Numbered from the stretch's first letter, positions 7,391 to 15,978 are shown. The stretch: 64,000 nucleotides of DNA from Clostridiales bacterium (GCA_004555915.1 SFJM01000012.1:1-64000), one strand, 5' to 3'. Numbers and translations: made by a program. Notes: a model not told the origin generated them from the sequence alone.

Positions 7391-9432
7391 GGCTGGAGGA
7401 TCATGTCCGCTTTGTGCGGGGAATCGGACCGAAAAAAGCGGAATTGCTGCAAAAGCTGGGCATTGAAACGCTGGCAGATGCCATTGCCTGCTATCCCCGG
7501 GGCTATGAGGACCGTACCCGGATTACCCCGGTCGCGCAGCTGGTGAATGGGGAAAAGCAGTGCATCCATGCCATTGTGGGAGCACAGCCCTCCACTGCCC
7601 ATATCCGTAAGGGAATGGATGTCACCCGCTGCAAGGTATTTGACAGCAGCGGGAGTCTTACCCTGCGTTTTTTTAACAACCGGTATGCGGCTGCCGCACT
7701 GGAAGTGGGAAAGGAATATGCCTTTTATGGCAAGGTGCAGGCGGAGGGCAGAAGCGATGTCATGCTGGCGCCGGAATTTGAACCGGTCAGCCGGGAAAGC
7801 CGGACCGGACGCATTTTGCCGGTTTATCCGCTGACAGCAGGATTATCCCAAAAGGATTTGTATCGGGTAACCGATGCGGCATTGCAGGCCGTCCCGGGTG
7901 ATTATATGGATTTTTTGCCGGAAGCCATCCGAAACCGGCAGAAGCTGCCGCCTCTGGGGGATGCTTTGTCCTACATCCATCGTCCTCAGACTATGGAACA
8001 GGCGCAGCAGGCACGGCATCGCATGGTATTTGAGGAACTGTTTTTACTGTCCTGCGGCATGCGTTTTCTGCGCTCCGGAAGGGAAGGAAAGCAGGGCGCC
8101 CGACTGCGGGATTTAAGCCTGCGTGCCTTTTACCGGGCATTGCCCTTTGCGCTCACCGGAGCACAGCAGCGTGCCATTGAAGCGTGTACCATGGACATTG
8201 CTGCCGGAAAACCGCTGCGCCGGCTGGTACAGGGTGATGTGGGCTCCGGTAAGACCATGGTGGCTGCTGCATTGTGCTATCTTGCGGCGAATAACGGACG
8301 TCAGGCGGCTATCATGGCACCCACAGAGCTGTTGGCGCAGCAGCATATGCAGACCCTTGGGCCGCTGCTGCAAAAGCTGGGGATTTCCTGCGGTCTGCTG
8401 ACCGGTTCACTGGGAACAAAGAAAAAACGGGAAATCACACAGCAGATTGAGGATGGCACCCTGTCCGTGGCAATCGGAACCCATGCGCTGCTCAGTGACC
8501 AGGTAAATTTCCATGACCTTGCGGTTGCCGTGGTGGATGAACAGCACCGCTTCGGTGTCAACCAGCGCGCCAGCCTGACGGCAAAGGGCGAAAATGTCCA
8601 TCTGCTGGTTATGTCAGCAACACCAATCCCGCGAACGCTGGCATTGCTGATTTATGGTGATCTGGATGTTTCTGTCATTGATGAGCTGCCGCCGGGACGC
8701 CAGAAGATTAAAACCTATGCGGTAAGTGAGAAAACCCGTCCGCGGATTGACCGGTTTATTGACAACCAGTGCGCGGAAGGCGGGCAGGTATATGTGGTAT
8801 GCCCGCTGGTGGAGGACAGCGAGAACATGGATTGCGTGCGCAACAGCGCGGAGCATACCGCGGAACGGCTGGCAAAGGTGTTGCCGCACCGGACTGTCGG
8901 TCTCGTGCACGGCAGGACAAAGGCAGCGGAAAAGGAACAGATTATGTCAGACTTTGCCGCGGGCAGCATTGACATTCTGGTTTCCACCACTGTCATTGAA
9001 GTGGGTGTCAATGTACCCAATGCCACACTGATGGTGGTGGAGGATGCGGACTGCTTTGGCCTGTCCCAGCTGCACCAGCTGCGGGGACGGGTAGGCCGGG
9101 GAAGCCGGCAGTCCTTCTGTATTTTTTATGGTGCGGACCGGGGCGCGGAGGCACGGGAACGGCTGAGCACGCTGGTGCACACCAATGATGGCTTCGTGAT
9201 TGCCCAGAAGGATCTGGAAATGCGCGGCGCCGGAGATTTCTTCGGGACACGGCAGCATGGCCTGCCGCCGATGAAGATGGCGAACCTGGCGGGAGATACC
9301 AGACTGCTGGAGCAGGCACGGCAGGAAGCGGAAGCGCTGCTGGAGCAGGACCCGGAGCTGGAGGGACAGCCGCTGCTGAAAGCGAAGGTGCAAAAGCTGT
9401 TCTCCCAGTATGGGGAAGGCGCATTTAACTGA
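7387..9432 (+). CDS. recG: ATP-dependent DNA helicase RecG
   Basis: Branched-DNA helicase that reverses stalled replication forks and processes Holliday junctions. The 681 aa length is normal. The N-terminal wedge/OB region (roughly 50-150) opens with the VRGIGPKKAELL motif. The helicase core carries Walker A GDVGSGKT (about 280), the DEQH box (VVDEQHRFG, about 383), the SATPIPRT motif, and QLRGRVGRG in the second RecA lobe. It overlaps lexA by ATGA. A UUCG-capped terminator follows 80 bases downstream. Confidence 0.96.
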   Translation: MRLEDHVRFVRGIGPKKAELLQKLGIETLADAIACYPRGYEDRTRITPVAQLVNGEKQCIHAIVGAQPSTAHIRKGMDVTRCKVFDSSGSLTLRFFNNRYAAAALEVGKEYAFYGKVQAEGRSDVMLAPEFEPVSRESRTGRILPVYPLTAGLSQKDLYRVTDAALQAVPGDYMDFLPEAIRNRQKLPPLGDALSYIHRPQTMEQAQQARHRMVFEELFLLSCGMRFLRSGREGKQGARLRDLSLRAFYRALPFALTGAQQRAIEACTMDIAAGKPLRRLVQGDVGSGKTMVAAALCYLAANNGRQAAIMAPTELLAQQHMQTLGPLLQKLGISCGLLTGSLGTKKKREITQQIEDGTLSVAIGTHALLSDQVNFHDLAVAVVDEQHRFGVNQRASLTAKGENVHLLVMSATPIPRTLALLIYGDLDVSVIDELPPGRQKIKTYAVSEKTRPRIDRFIDNQCAEGGQVYVVCPLVEDSENMDCVRNSAEHTAERLAKVLPHRTVGLVHGRTKAAEKEQIMSDFAAGSIDILVSTTVIEVGVNVPNATLMVVEDADCFGLSQLHQLRGRVGRGSRQSFCIFYGADRGAEARERLSTLVHTNDGFVIAQKDLEMRGAGDFFGTRQHGLPPMKMANLAGDTRLLEQARQEAEALLEQDPELEGQPLLKAKVQKLFSQYGEGAFN

Positions 9433-9512
9433 CCCGACAGGATGTTCTTTTTTAATAGCTGTTTATATGCTGTGGCGGGGAATTACGGATGTGTAAACCG
9501 CCTTATATCAGG

Positions 9513-9538
9513 AGACCGCTTCGGCGGTCTTATTTTTG
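9513..9538 (+). terminator. Rho-independent terminator of lexA-recG
   Basis: Perfect seven-base stem AGACCGC / GCGGTCT with a TTCG tetraloop followed by TATTTTTG. Confidence 0.85.
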
Positions 9539-9544
9539 TAAAAA

Positions 9545-9577
9545 ACAGGTTGACACCGGAAAATGATGTCAACCTGT
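9545..9577. promoter_or_regulatory. Perfect 11-bp inverted repeat upstream of the SLH gene
   Basis: ACAGGTTGACA (9545-9555) and TGTCAACCTGT (9567-9577) are exact inverse complements around an 11-base spacer. Read on the minus strand the hairpin is followed by six T residues, so it could be a minus-strand terminator; but no minus-strand gene ends here, and its place just upstream of the SLH promoter also fits an operator. Confidence 0.5.
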
Positions 9578-9611
9578 ATGGTTACAATTTGGAAAAAATT
9601 CCTAATATATA

Positions 9612-9640
9612 TTTACAAAATGCGCAAAGAGGGGTATAAT
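9612..9640 (+). promoter_or_regulatory. Sigma-A-type promoter for the SLH protein gene
   Basis: TTTACA (9612-9617), a 17-base spacer and TATAAT (9635-9640), about 65 bases before the start codon at 9705, which has its own AAAGGAGAG site. Confidence 0.75.
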
Positions 9641-9704
9641 GCTTTTCAAGCATTTGGCAGTAATGCCGAAAATACATGCTAAAATGTAAAAAGGAGAGAA
9701 TTTT

Positions 9705-11075
9705 ATGAAGTGGAAAAAACAGGCAATGAGTGCTGTGCTCACAGGCTGTCTGGCAGCAGGTATGCTGGCTCCGGCAGCAATGGCAGCGGAGCCGCAGGTG
9801 GAAGCACCGCAGCAGGTACAGCAGATTGCAGAAGCAGTTCTGGAAAAACAGTCTGCCTATAATGAGGCTTATCTCCGGACCCGGACAAACTATTACAATG
9901 AAGGCAAGTTTGAGTCGGCAAGTGAGTACAGCTATGTGTATGACAAGTACGGCAAGCTGAAGAAGATGTCCGAGCAGCCGATTTATCAGAAAGCAGATGG
10001 CACAGAGACTGCCGACCCGGCGGAAAAGGTGACAACCGTTTATACCTATGATGCAAACGGCAATGTAACCCGGGAGGAAAATCCGTATGAGCTGTATGTT
10101 TGTCAGTACAATGCAGGAAAGCTGACAAAGGAAACTTATACAGATAAACAAGACAAGAAAAATAACTATACCGCTGTTTATACCTATGATGCCAATGGCC
10201 GGGCAAGCAAGGTCACGATCACATTTCCCAATATGGACAACATCAAGCTTGTGACTACCATCAGCTATGATGCCAATGGAAATGTCTCCAAGGAAGTCAT
10301 CAGCTATGAAGGCGAAGCAATTGAGCAGTATACTTACAGCTATGACGACAACGGCAACTGCATCTCCGTAAAGGATGATATTTTTGATGGCCAGCCGGAG
10401 TATACTTCCTATGAGTATGACGAAAACAACAACCTTGTCCGTGAAACCTGCGGAGAGGACAGAGCGGTACATGAATACCAGCTGGCAGTTGACTGGAAGG
10501 CACAGCATCCGTCTACCGTTGACCTGCTGTTTGATGATGTGGCACCTACCGCATGGTACTATGTCCATGTACAGAATGCATATGACATGAACCTGATGGA
10601 AGGCGTGGGCAACACCACCTTCAAGCCGAATATGGCGCTGAACCGTGCAACCCTGGTGCAGATTCTGTACAACGAGGCAGGACAGCCGGCAGTTACCGGC
10701 AAGACCAGCTTTACCGATGTCAAGGAAGGCCAGTGGTATTACAATGCCATCCTATGGGCGGAGCAGAACAATGTATCTGCCGGCAAGGGCGGCGGTAAAT
10801 TCGGCCCGACCGATCTCGTATCCAGAGAGCAGATGGCAACCATGCTGCACAACTATGAGAGCAAGCCTGAAGCAGACCGCACTGTACTGGAAAAGTATCC
10901 GGATGCCGACCAGGTTCACGACTGGGCAGTTGACGGCGTGTCCTGGGCAGTCAGCAAGGGCATTATCAGCGGCGAGCAGAAGAAGGACGGCAGCGTTGTC
11001 CTCAATCCGCGCAACACCGCAACCCGTGCACAGGCTGCAGCAGTTCTGACCAAGTATTTTCTGGCAAAGAAGTAA
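9705..11075 (+). CDS. Secreted S-layer-homology (SLH) protein with YD-like repeats
   Basis: 456 aa exported protein. Residues 1-28 form a Sec signal peptide ending AAMAAEP. Residues about 60-260 contain recurrent Y-x-Y/F-D-x-N-G motifs (YTYDANGN, YTYDANGR, ISYDANGN, YSYDDNGN, YEYDENNN), the beta-hairpin YD type of RHS proteins. Residues about 265-456 form three SLH modules (FDDVAPTAWYY, FTDVKEGQWYY, YPDADQVHDWA), which bind secondary cell-wall polysaccharide. The gene is monocistronic with its own promoter and terminator. A surface role is clear; a specific function is not. Confidence 0.85.
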   Translation: MKWKKQAMSAVLTGCLAAGMLAPAAMAAEPQVEAPQQVQQIAEAVLEKQSAYNEAYLRTRTNYYNEGKFESASEYSYVYDKYGKLKKMSEQPIYQKADGTETADPAEKVTTVYTYDANGNVTREENPYELYVCQYNAGKLTKETYTDKQDKKNNYTAVYTYDANGRASKVTITFPNMDNIKLVTTISYDANGNVSKEVISYEGEAIEQYTYSYDDNGNCISVKDDIFDGQPEYTSYEYDENNNLVRETCGEDRAVHEYQLAVDWKAQHPSTVDLLFDDVAPTAWYYVHVQNAYDMNLMEGVGNTTFKPNMALNRATLVQILYNEAGQPAVTGKTSFTDVKEGQWYYNAILWAEQNNVSAGKGGGKFGPTDLVSREQMATMLHNYESKPEADRTVLEKYPDADQVHDWAVDGVSWAVSKGIISGEQKKDGSVVLNPRNTATRAQAAAVLTKYFLAKK

Positions 11076-11087
11076 AATGTAAATGCG

Positions 11088-11120
11088 AAAGGGGCGCACG
11101 TGGGTGCGTCCCCTTTTTGT
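11088..11120 (+). terminator. Rho-independent terminator of the SLH gene
   Basis: Strong stem AGGGGCGCAC / GTGCGTCCCCT with one bulged base, then TTTTT, 13 bases after the stop codon. Confidence 0.85.
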
Positions 11121-11130
11121 CAAAAAGAAA

Positions 11131-11160
11131 AAATACCGGAACCCATTGGTTCCGGTATTT
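11131..11160 (-). terminator. Terminator downstream of tmRNA
   Basis: Perfect 13-base stem AAATACCGGAACC / GGTTCCGGTATTT with a four-base loop, immediately beyond the tmRNA 3' end. On the minus strand it is followed by a T-rich stretch, so it ends the smpB-ssrA transcript. Confidence 0.8.
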
Positions 11161-11165
11161 GCATT

Positions 11166-11518
11166 TGGTGGAGACGAGGGGAGTCGAACCCCTGTCCGAA
11201 GGCACTTCCTCAAGGACCTCTCCGGGCGCAGTCATTTTATTGAAATTCCCGCTGCTGCACGCCAAATGACAGGCTTACAGGGTTGGTAGCTTCATCATGC
11301 ATGGGCAGGGCAAAGCTTACCTGCCGCACGTTCACCGCTAAATGACGCTCTGTCCCGGGCCGCGATACTCCCGGGCAGAACGGGCCAGCCTAATTAGGCA
11401 GCCTGTAAAGAATAATTTTTGTCGTTTAATATTTAGACAGTTGAGGCTTTTAACGCAGCGTCCTCACTGCGGCCCGCTATCCCGGATTCCACGCCCCCGT
11501 CGAAACCGGTACGTCCCC
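11166..11518 (-). ncRNA. ssrA: Transfer-messenger RNA (tmRNA)
   Basis: On the minus strand the 5' end GGGGACG pairs with CGTCTCC just before the 3' CCA (complement at 11166-11168), forming the tRNA-like acceptor stem; the T-arm reads GGTTCGACTCC. The 5' domain has the conserved GGTTTCGACGGGGGCG. The tag frame ends at a TAA (complement 11394-11396) and encodes NDKNYSLQAA. No GCN resume codon precedes AAC: the codons there are ATA TTA directly after an in-frame TAA. Length is 353 nt, normal for one-piece tmRNA. It sits 28 bases downstream of smpB on the same strand. Confidence 0.95.
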
Positions 11519-11546
11519 ATATCGTTTGGGGTGAAACGAAACGCTT

Positions 11547-12014
11547 TTACCGGCGGGATTTCATGGCACGTTCAATTTCGCGCTGTGCATCCCGTCTGGC
11601 AGCGGATTCACGCTTGTCATACAGCTTTTTACCCTTGCACAGACCAAGCTCAACTTTGACACGGGAATTTTTAAAATACAGGGAAAGAGGAATCAGTGCA
11701 TAGCCCTCCTGTTTGGTTTTACCAAAGAGAACCATGATTTCCTTTTTATGCATCAGCAGCTTGCGTTCCCGCAATGGATCTTTATTAAAGATATTGCCCA
11801 TTTCATAGGGGCTGATATGCATACCCTTGACAAAAAGTTCCCCGTCACGGAAGATACAATAGGAATCCTTCAGGCTTACGGTGCCCTGACGGATGGATTT
11901 TACCTCTGTGCCGAATAATTCAATGCCGCATTCAAAAGCCTGTTCGACGAAATAATCGTGTCTGGCTTTTTTATTGGCGGTGATTTGCTTGGTGCCTTTT
12001 TTGTTTACAGCCAT
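11547..12014 (-). CDS. smpB: SsrA-binding protein SmpB
   Basis: 155 aa partner of tmRNA in trans-translation; it binds the tRNA-like domain and mimics the anticodon arm in the decoding centre. Signatures: HDYFVEQAFECGIELFGTEVKS, the HISPYE segment, and a basic C-terminal tail (LYDKRESAARRDAQREIERA) that enters the mRNA channel. ATG 12014 is chosen because an upstream ATG at 12026 abuts the AAAGGATGA site. The gene is followed directly by tmRNA, so both products come from one transcript. Confidence 0.96.
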   Translation of the reverse strand: MAVNKKGTKQITANKKARHDYFVEQAFECGIELFGTEVKSIRQGTVSLKDSYCIFRDGELFVKGMHISPYEMGNIFNKDPLRERKLLMHKKEIMVLFGKTKQEGYALIPLSLYFKNSRVKVELGLCKGKKLYDKRESAARRDAQREIERAMKSRR

Positions 12015-12047
12015 GACCACAATCATCCTTTCGTTTCAGTACCTTCT

Positions 12048-12076
12048 ATCATATCCGTGACGGCAGGGAAAGTCAA
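12048..12076 (-). promoter_or_regulatory. Promoter of smpB-ssrA
   Basis: On the minus strand: TTGACT (complement 12071-12076), 17-base spacer, TATGAT (complement 12048-12053), about 30 bases before the smpB start. Confidence 0.7.
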
Positions 12077-12191
12077 GTGGAAAATGTTGTTTTTTGTATG
12101 TTTTAAAAAAAATCCGGCAAAAAGCACGGTTCAAAATCGTAGGAACAGCAAAGAATTATTGGATAATTGAAAGAGAATTGTTTGGAAAGTC

Positions 12192-12220
12192 TTGTACTTA
12201 TCGAGGAAACATTCTATAAT
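12192..12220 (+). promoter_or_regulatory. Promoter of the ribokinase gene
   Basis: TTGTAC (12192-12197), 17-base spacer, TATAAT (12215-12220), divergent from the smpB promoter in the same intergenic region, leaving a leader of about 75 bases. Confidence 0.7.
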
Positions 12221-12302
12221 AAAAACAGACTATGTCCTGTGATATAGCAGAAGAAAACAACCATATATTTAGTGACCTGATTGAAAAAATGGAGGGCGCA
12301 GC

Positions 12303-13250
12303 ATGATGAAAATACTTGTATTGGGCTCAATTAATATTGATTATAACTACTTTGTCAGCCATATTACAACCCCGAAGGAAACTCAGGCTTCCGCACATCT
12401 GAAGGTCTGTCCGGGTGGCAAGGGTCTGAATCAGGCCGTAACGCTGGCTCGTGCCGGACTGGAGGTGCATCTGGCAGGCCTGGTAGGATCAGATGCCACA
12501 AAGATGCTGGAGCAGATGCGGGAGCGGCTGTGTGTGGATGTGTCTGCCGTACAGACGGTGGAAGGCCGTACCGGTCATGCTGTTATTCAGGTGGATGATA
12601 TCGGCCAGAATGCAATCATGACTTATGGCGGTGCAAACTACAAGGTAGATGAAGCCTATGTGGATTCTGTACTGGAGCCCTTTGGCAAGGAGGATGTACT
12701 GGTCCTGCAGAATGAGATTTCCTGCCTGTCATATATCATCGAACGTGCCGCAGAGAAGGAAATGTTTATCGTCCTGAATCCGTCACCCTGCACACCGGAG
12801 CTGAAGGCATGTGACCTGTCCAAGGTCTCCCTGTTCTTCCTCAATGAGGTGGAAGGCCGGGAGCTGACAACCTATATTCAGCCGGGTGATATTTTGCGAG
12901 GTTTGTCTGAAGCGTATCCGGAATCGGAATTTGTTTTTACACTGGGATCTCAGGGCGCATTTTACAAAAAAGGCGAGATGCAGACCTATCACAAGGCAAT
13001 TGAAGTACCGGCAACGGATGCCACAGCAGCAGGAGATGTATTCGAAGGCTATTTCCTTGCAGCTTATCTGAGTGGAAAGACACCGGCAGAGGCATTGAAA
13101 TATGCAAGCTTTGCGTCCGCATTGTCTGTTACCAAAGCGGGTGCGGCATATTTCTCGGCTCCGACGATGGATGTGGTAGAGCAGTATGTTGCGAATCCGA
13201 AGCATCGGCCGGAATTCCAGCCTGCGCCGCCGATCATAGAATATGAATAA
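12303..13250 (+). CDS. rbsK: PfkB-family carbohydrate kinase, probable ribokinase
   Basis: 315 aa sugar kinase; ribokinase phosphorylates D-ribose at O5. The N-terminal motif GSINIDYNY, the PGGKGLNQAV substrate-binding signature (residues 38-47) and the C-terminal anion-hole motif ATDATAAGDVFEGY with the catalytic Asp are those of RbsK (E. coli also has AAGD). A GGAGGG site lies 6 bases upstream. It is monocistronic with no ribose transporter beside it, so another sugar or nucleoside cannot be excluded. Confidence 0.85.
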   Translation: MMKILVLGSINIDYNYFVSHITTPKETQASAHLKVCPGGKGLNQAVTLARAGLEVHLAGLVGSDATKMLEQMRERLCVDVSAVQTVEGRTGHAVIQVDDIGQNAIMTYGGANYKVDEAYVDSVLEPFGKEDVLVLQNEISCLSYIIERAAEKEMFIVLNPSPCTPELKACDLSKVSLFFLNEVEGRELTTYIQPGDILRGLSEAYPESEFVFTLGSQGAFYKKGEMQTYHKAIEVPATDATAAGDVFEGYFLAAYLSGKTPAEALKYASFASALSVTKAGAAYFSAPTMDVVEQYVANPKHRPEFQPAPPIIEYE

Positions 13251-13298
13251 CGCAGGCTGAAATATTGCACAAAAGCCTGCAAACCGTGGGAAATCATC

Positions 13299-13327
13299 TT
13301 GCAGGAAACAAACTGGTATGTTATACT
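13299..13327 (+). promoter_or_regulatory. Promoter of nadB-nadC
   Basis: TTGCAG (13299-13304), 17-base spacer, TATACT (13322-13327). The transcript would have a leader of about 145 bases before nadB containing a 26-codon open frame. Confidence 0.65.
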
Positions 13328-13384
13328 GATGTGTAAAGCCAGTGCAGCGAAAAGCTGCATATTATTTTAGGGAGTATATAGGAA

Positions 13385-13465
13385 ATGAAGCAATTTACGG
13401 AGCACAAAATGCTGCTCACGAATGAGTTGAAGATACAGGTTCGTTTTTACGGCCTTGCAGAGTAA
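13385..13465 (+). CDS. Possible leader peptide of nadBC (26 aa)
   Basis: An ATG frame of 26 codons (begins MKQFTEHKML) lies between the nadB promoter and nadB, ending 12 bases before the nadB start and overlapping its ribosome-binding region. The AGGA before its ATG is too close for a good site; GGGAG further up is possible. No homology is recognised. It may be a translated leader or chance. Confidence 0.25.
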   Translation: MKQFTEHKMLLTNELKIQVRFYGLAE

Positions 13466-13477
13466 GGGGGAGCGAAG

Positions 13478-14791
13478 ATGGAAACTACTGACATTTTAAT
13501 TGTCGGTACCGGTGCGTCCGGATTGTTTAATGCATTACAGCTGCCCGATCAATACCAGATCCTTCTCATCACCAAGGAGGACGCGGATAAAGCGGATTCC
13601 TTCCTGGCGCAGGGCGGCATGTGCATGCTGCTCAATGATGATGATTATGACAGCTATTTTGAAGATACCATGAAGGCTGGACATTATGAAAATAATAAAG
13701 AGTCTGTGGATATCATGATTCGTTCCTCTCAGAAGATTGCACGGGAGCTTGTGGATTATGGCGTGGATTTTGAGCGCGATGCGGATGGCAATTTTGTATT
13801 CACCCGTGAAGGTGCGCATTCGGAAAACCGCATCCTGTTCCATGAGGATCTGACCGGACGGGAAATTACCAGCAAGCTTCTGGCACGTGCAAGGGAACGG
13901 TCCAATATTACCATCCGGGAGCATACCACACTGGTGGATATCCTGTGTGATGAGAACAATGTCTGCTGCGGCGGCGTGGTTCGTGAGGAAGACGGAACCC
14001 TGCATGCCATCCGTTCCCGCGCCGTAGTGCTGGCAACCGGCGGTTTAGGCGGCCTGTTCCGCTTTTCTACCAATTTCCGCCATATTGCCGGTGATGCCCT
14101 TGCCATTGCCATGCGGCACAATATCGAGGTAGAACATATCAATTATATCCAGATTCATCCTACCACATTGTATTCCACCAAGCCGGGACGCAGCTTCCTG
14201 ATTTCAGAATCGGTGCGCGGTGAAGGTGCATATCTGTATAATAAGGCAGGAGAACGGTTTGTCAATGAGCTGCTGCCACGTGATGTGGTATCACAGGAAA
14301 TCTGCAAGCAGATGAAGATTGACGGACGGCCCTATGTAGAGCTTTCCGTTACCCATCTGGATCCGGAGTTTGTGAAAAAACGTTTCCCGAATATCTATAA
14401 GCAGTGTCTTGCAGAGGGCTATGACATGACAAAGGAGCCGATTCCGGTAACACCGGGTCAGCATTACTTTATGGGCGGTATCAAGGTGGATTCCGACAGC
14501 AAGACCTCTATGGATGGCCTGTATGCAGTAGGTGAAACCAGCTGCAACGGTGTGCATGGCAAAAACCGTCTGGCAAGTAATTCCCTGCTGGAAAGCCTGG
14601 TATTTGCAGAACGCGCGGCAGACCATATTGCAGCCCATGTTTCTGCGGACAAGCCGCTGCCGAAGGATGAAATCACATTTAATGCTGCCGATTATGCGGA
14701 TATTGACGAGAAAAACCGTGCAGCAATTCTGGAAGAAATCAAGCGAAAGGATGAAGCATTTTATGAGCAGTGGCTCCACTATGATTCTTAA
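13478..14791 (+). CDS. nadB: L-aspartate oxidase
   Basis: Oxidises L-aspartate to iminoaspartate, the first step of de novo NAD synthesis, with FAD. The 437 aa protein begins with the dinucleotide-binding motif GTGASGL (10-16), has the SFLAQGGM segment shared with succinate dehydrogenase flavoproteins, the active-site regions HEDLTGRE and ESVRGEGAYL, and the C-terminal GLYAVGETSCNGVHGKNRLASN flavin motif region. It is shorter than E. coli NadB (540 aa) because the C-terminal helical domain is reduced. AAGGGGGAG precedes the ATG. It overlaps nadC; nadA is absent from this locus. Confidence 0.93.
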   Translation: METTDILIVGTGASGLFNALQLPDQYQILLITKEDADKADSFLAQGGMCMLLNDDDYDSYFEDTMKAGHYENNKESVDIMIRSSQKIARELVDYGVDFERDADGNFVFTREGAHSENRILFHEDLTGREITSKLLARARERSNITIREHTTLVDILCDENNVCCGGVVREEDGTLHAIRSRAVVLATGGLGGLFRFSTNFRHIAGDALAIAMRHNIEVEHINYIQIHPTTLYSTKPGRSFLISESVRGEGAYLYNKAGERFVNELLPRDVVSQEICKQMKIDGRPYVELSVTHLDPEFVKKRFPNIYKQCLAEGYDMTKEPIPVTPGQHYFMGGIKVDSDSKTSMDGLYAVGETSCNGVHGKNRLASNSLLESLVFAERAADHIAAHVSADKPLPKDEITFNAADYADIDEKNRAAILEEIKRKDEAFYEQWLHYDS

Positions 14792-15617
14792 TATGGACCC
14801 GTCCATTATCAACGCACTGCGTGAGGACGTAACAAGTGAGGATGTCAGCACCAATGCCATTATGCGTGAACCGCAGCAGGGCAAGGCTGAGCTGATCTGC
14901 AAGCAGGACGGTATTATCTGCGGTCTGGATGTATTTGCAAGAGTATTTGAAATTCTCGAAAAGGAATCCCATTTCGAGACAACCTATAAAGATGGCGATG
15001 CAGTGAAGAAGGGTGAACTGATCGGCGTGATTTATGCGGATATCCGCACTCTGCTGACCGGTGAACGCACTGCGCTGAACTATCTGCAGCGCATGAGCGG
15101 CATTGCAACCAATGCCAATAGGATGGTCAAAATTCTGGAGGGCAAGCATACCACCCTGCTGGATACCCGTAAGACCACACCGGGCCTGCGTATTTTTGAA
15201 AAGTATGCAGTACGCTGCGGCGGCGCGACCAACCACCGCTATAACCTGTCCGACTGTGTCATGATGAAGGACAACCATATCTGTGCAGCGGGTTCGATCA
15301 CCAAGGCGGTACAGATGGCACGGGATTATGTTTCTTTTGTCACCCAGATCGAGGTAGAGTGTGAAACACTGGAGCAGGTAGAGGAAGCGGCAGCATGCGG
15401 CGCAGATGTCATCATGCTGGACAACATGGACAATGAGACCATGCGCAAGGCAGTCAAGATCATTGACGGCCGTGCCAAGACCGAGTGCTCCGGCAATGTC
15501 ACCGCAGAGCGTCTGCTGGAAATCGCAGACATCGGCGTGGATTATGTATCCTCCGGTGCGCTGACCTATGCATCCCCGGCACTGGATGTCTCCCTGAAGA
15601 ACCTGACAGCAATCTGA
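14781..15617 (+). CDS. nadC: Nicotinate-nucleotide pyrophosphorylase (carboxylating)
   Basis: Quinolinate phosphoribosyltransferase, converting quinolinate and PRPP to nicotinate mononucleotide. 278 aa with the family motifs LTGERTALNYLQRMSGIAT, DTRKTTPGLR, GGATNHR and MMKDNH. The start at 14781 overlaps the end of nadB by 11 bases; ATG 14793 is the alternative. Neither has a strong Shine-Dalgarno sequence, consistent with translational coupling. Followed by a strong terminator. Confidence 0.95.
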   Translation: MILNMDPSIINALREDVTSEDVSTNAIMREPQQGKAELICKQDGIICGLDVFARVFEILEKESHFETTYKDGDAVKKGELIGVIYADIRTLLTGERTALNYLQRMSGIATNANRMVKILEGKHTTLLDTRKTTPGLRIFEKYAVRCGGATNHRYNLSDCVMMKDNHICAAGSITKAVQMARDYVSFVTQIEVECETLEQVEEAAACGADVIMLDNMDNETMRKAVKIIDGRAKTECSGNVTAERLLEIADIGVDYVSSGALTYASPALDVSLKNLTAI

Positions 15618-15640
15618 TTGCATAACGGATAAAAACACAA

Positions 15641-15669
15641 AGCGCCTGCGAAAAGCAGGCGCTTTTTTG
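15641..15669 (+). terminator. Rho-independent terminator of nadBC
   Basis: Perfect nine-base stem AGCGCCTGC / GCAGGCGCT with a GAAAA loop, then TTTTTTG. Confidence 0.9.
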
Positions 15670-15688
15670 ATGCACTTAGAGCAAGGAG

Positions 15689-15840
15689 AAAGGCTCCCTC
15701 AGAGGAGGGAGCTGTCGCCGCAGGCGACTGAGGGAGTAGCATCGCAGTTTCAAGTCTGCACAGAGGTTACGGTTGATACTTTTTACTCCCTCCGTCATTT
15801 GCTGACGCAAATGCCACCTCCCTCCAAGAGGGAGGCTTTT
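15689..15840. repeat. MITE-like palindromic element
   Basis: A roughly 152-bp non-coding element with imperfect terminal inverted repeats: the left end AAAGGCTCCCTC and the right end GAGGGAGGCTTTT are inverse complements. Inside are the perfect hairpins GTCGCC/GGCGAC (15714-15728) and CATTTGC/GCAAATG. A partial left end (CCCTCAGAGGAGGGA) recurs near 15921-15935. No transposase frame is present. The surrounding gap 15670-15978 holds no gene. Confidence 0.65.
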
Positions 15841-15978
15841 GGTTTTTTCGTCACAGTAACATGCTGCCAGGAATGTTTTATTGGGACAGGGCTTCGCTCG
15901 GCTGCATTCAGCAGCGCACGACCCTCAGAGGAGGGATATTTTTATACGGAACAGTAGAATCATACTTCAGTCAATAAA

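Noticed and set aside
14532..14780. An upstream extension of nadC within nadB
   Set aside because: It lies in another frame inside the conserved C-terminal part of nadB; nadC homology starts only at about 14781-14793.
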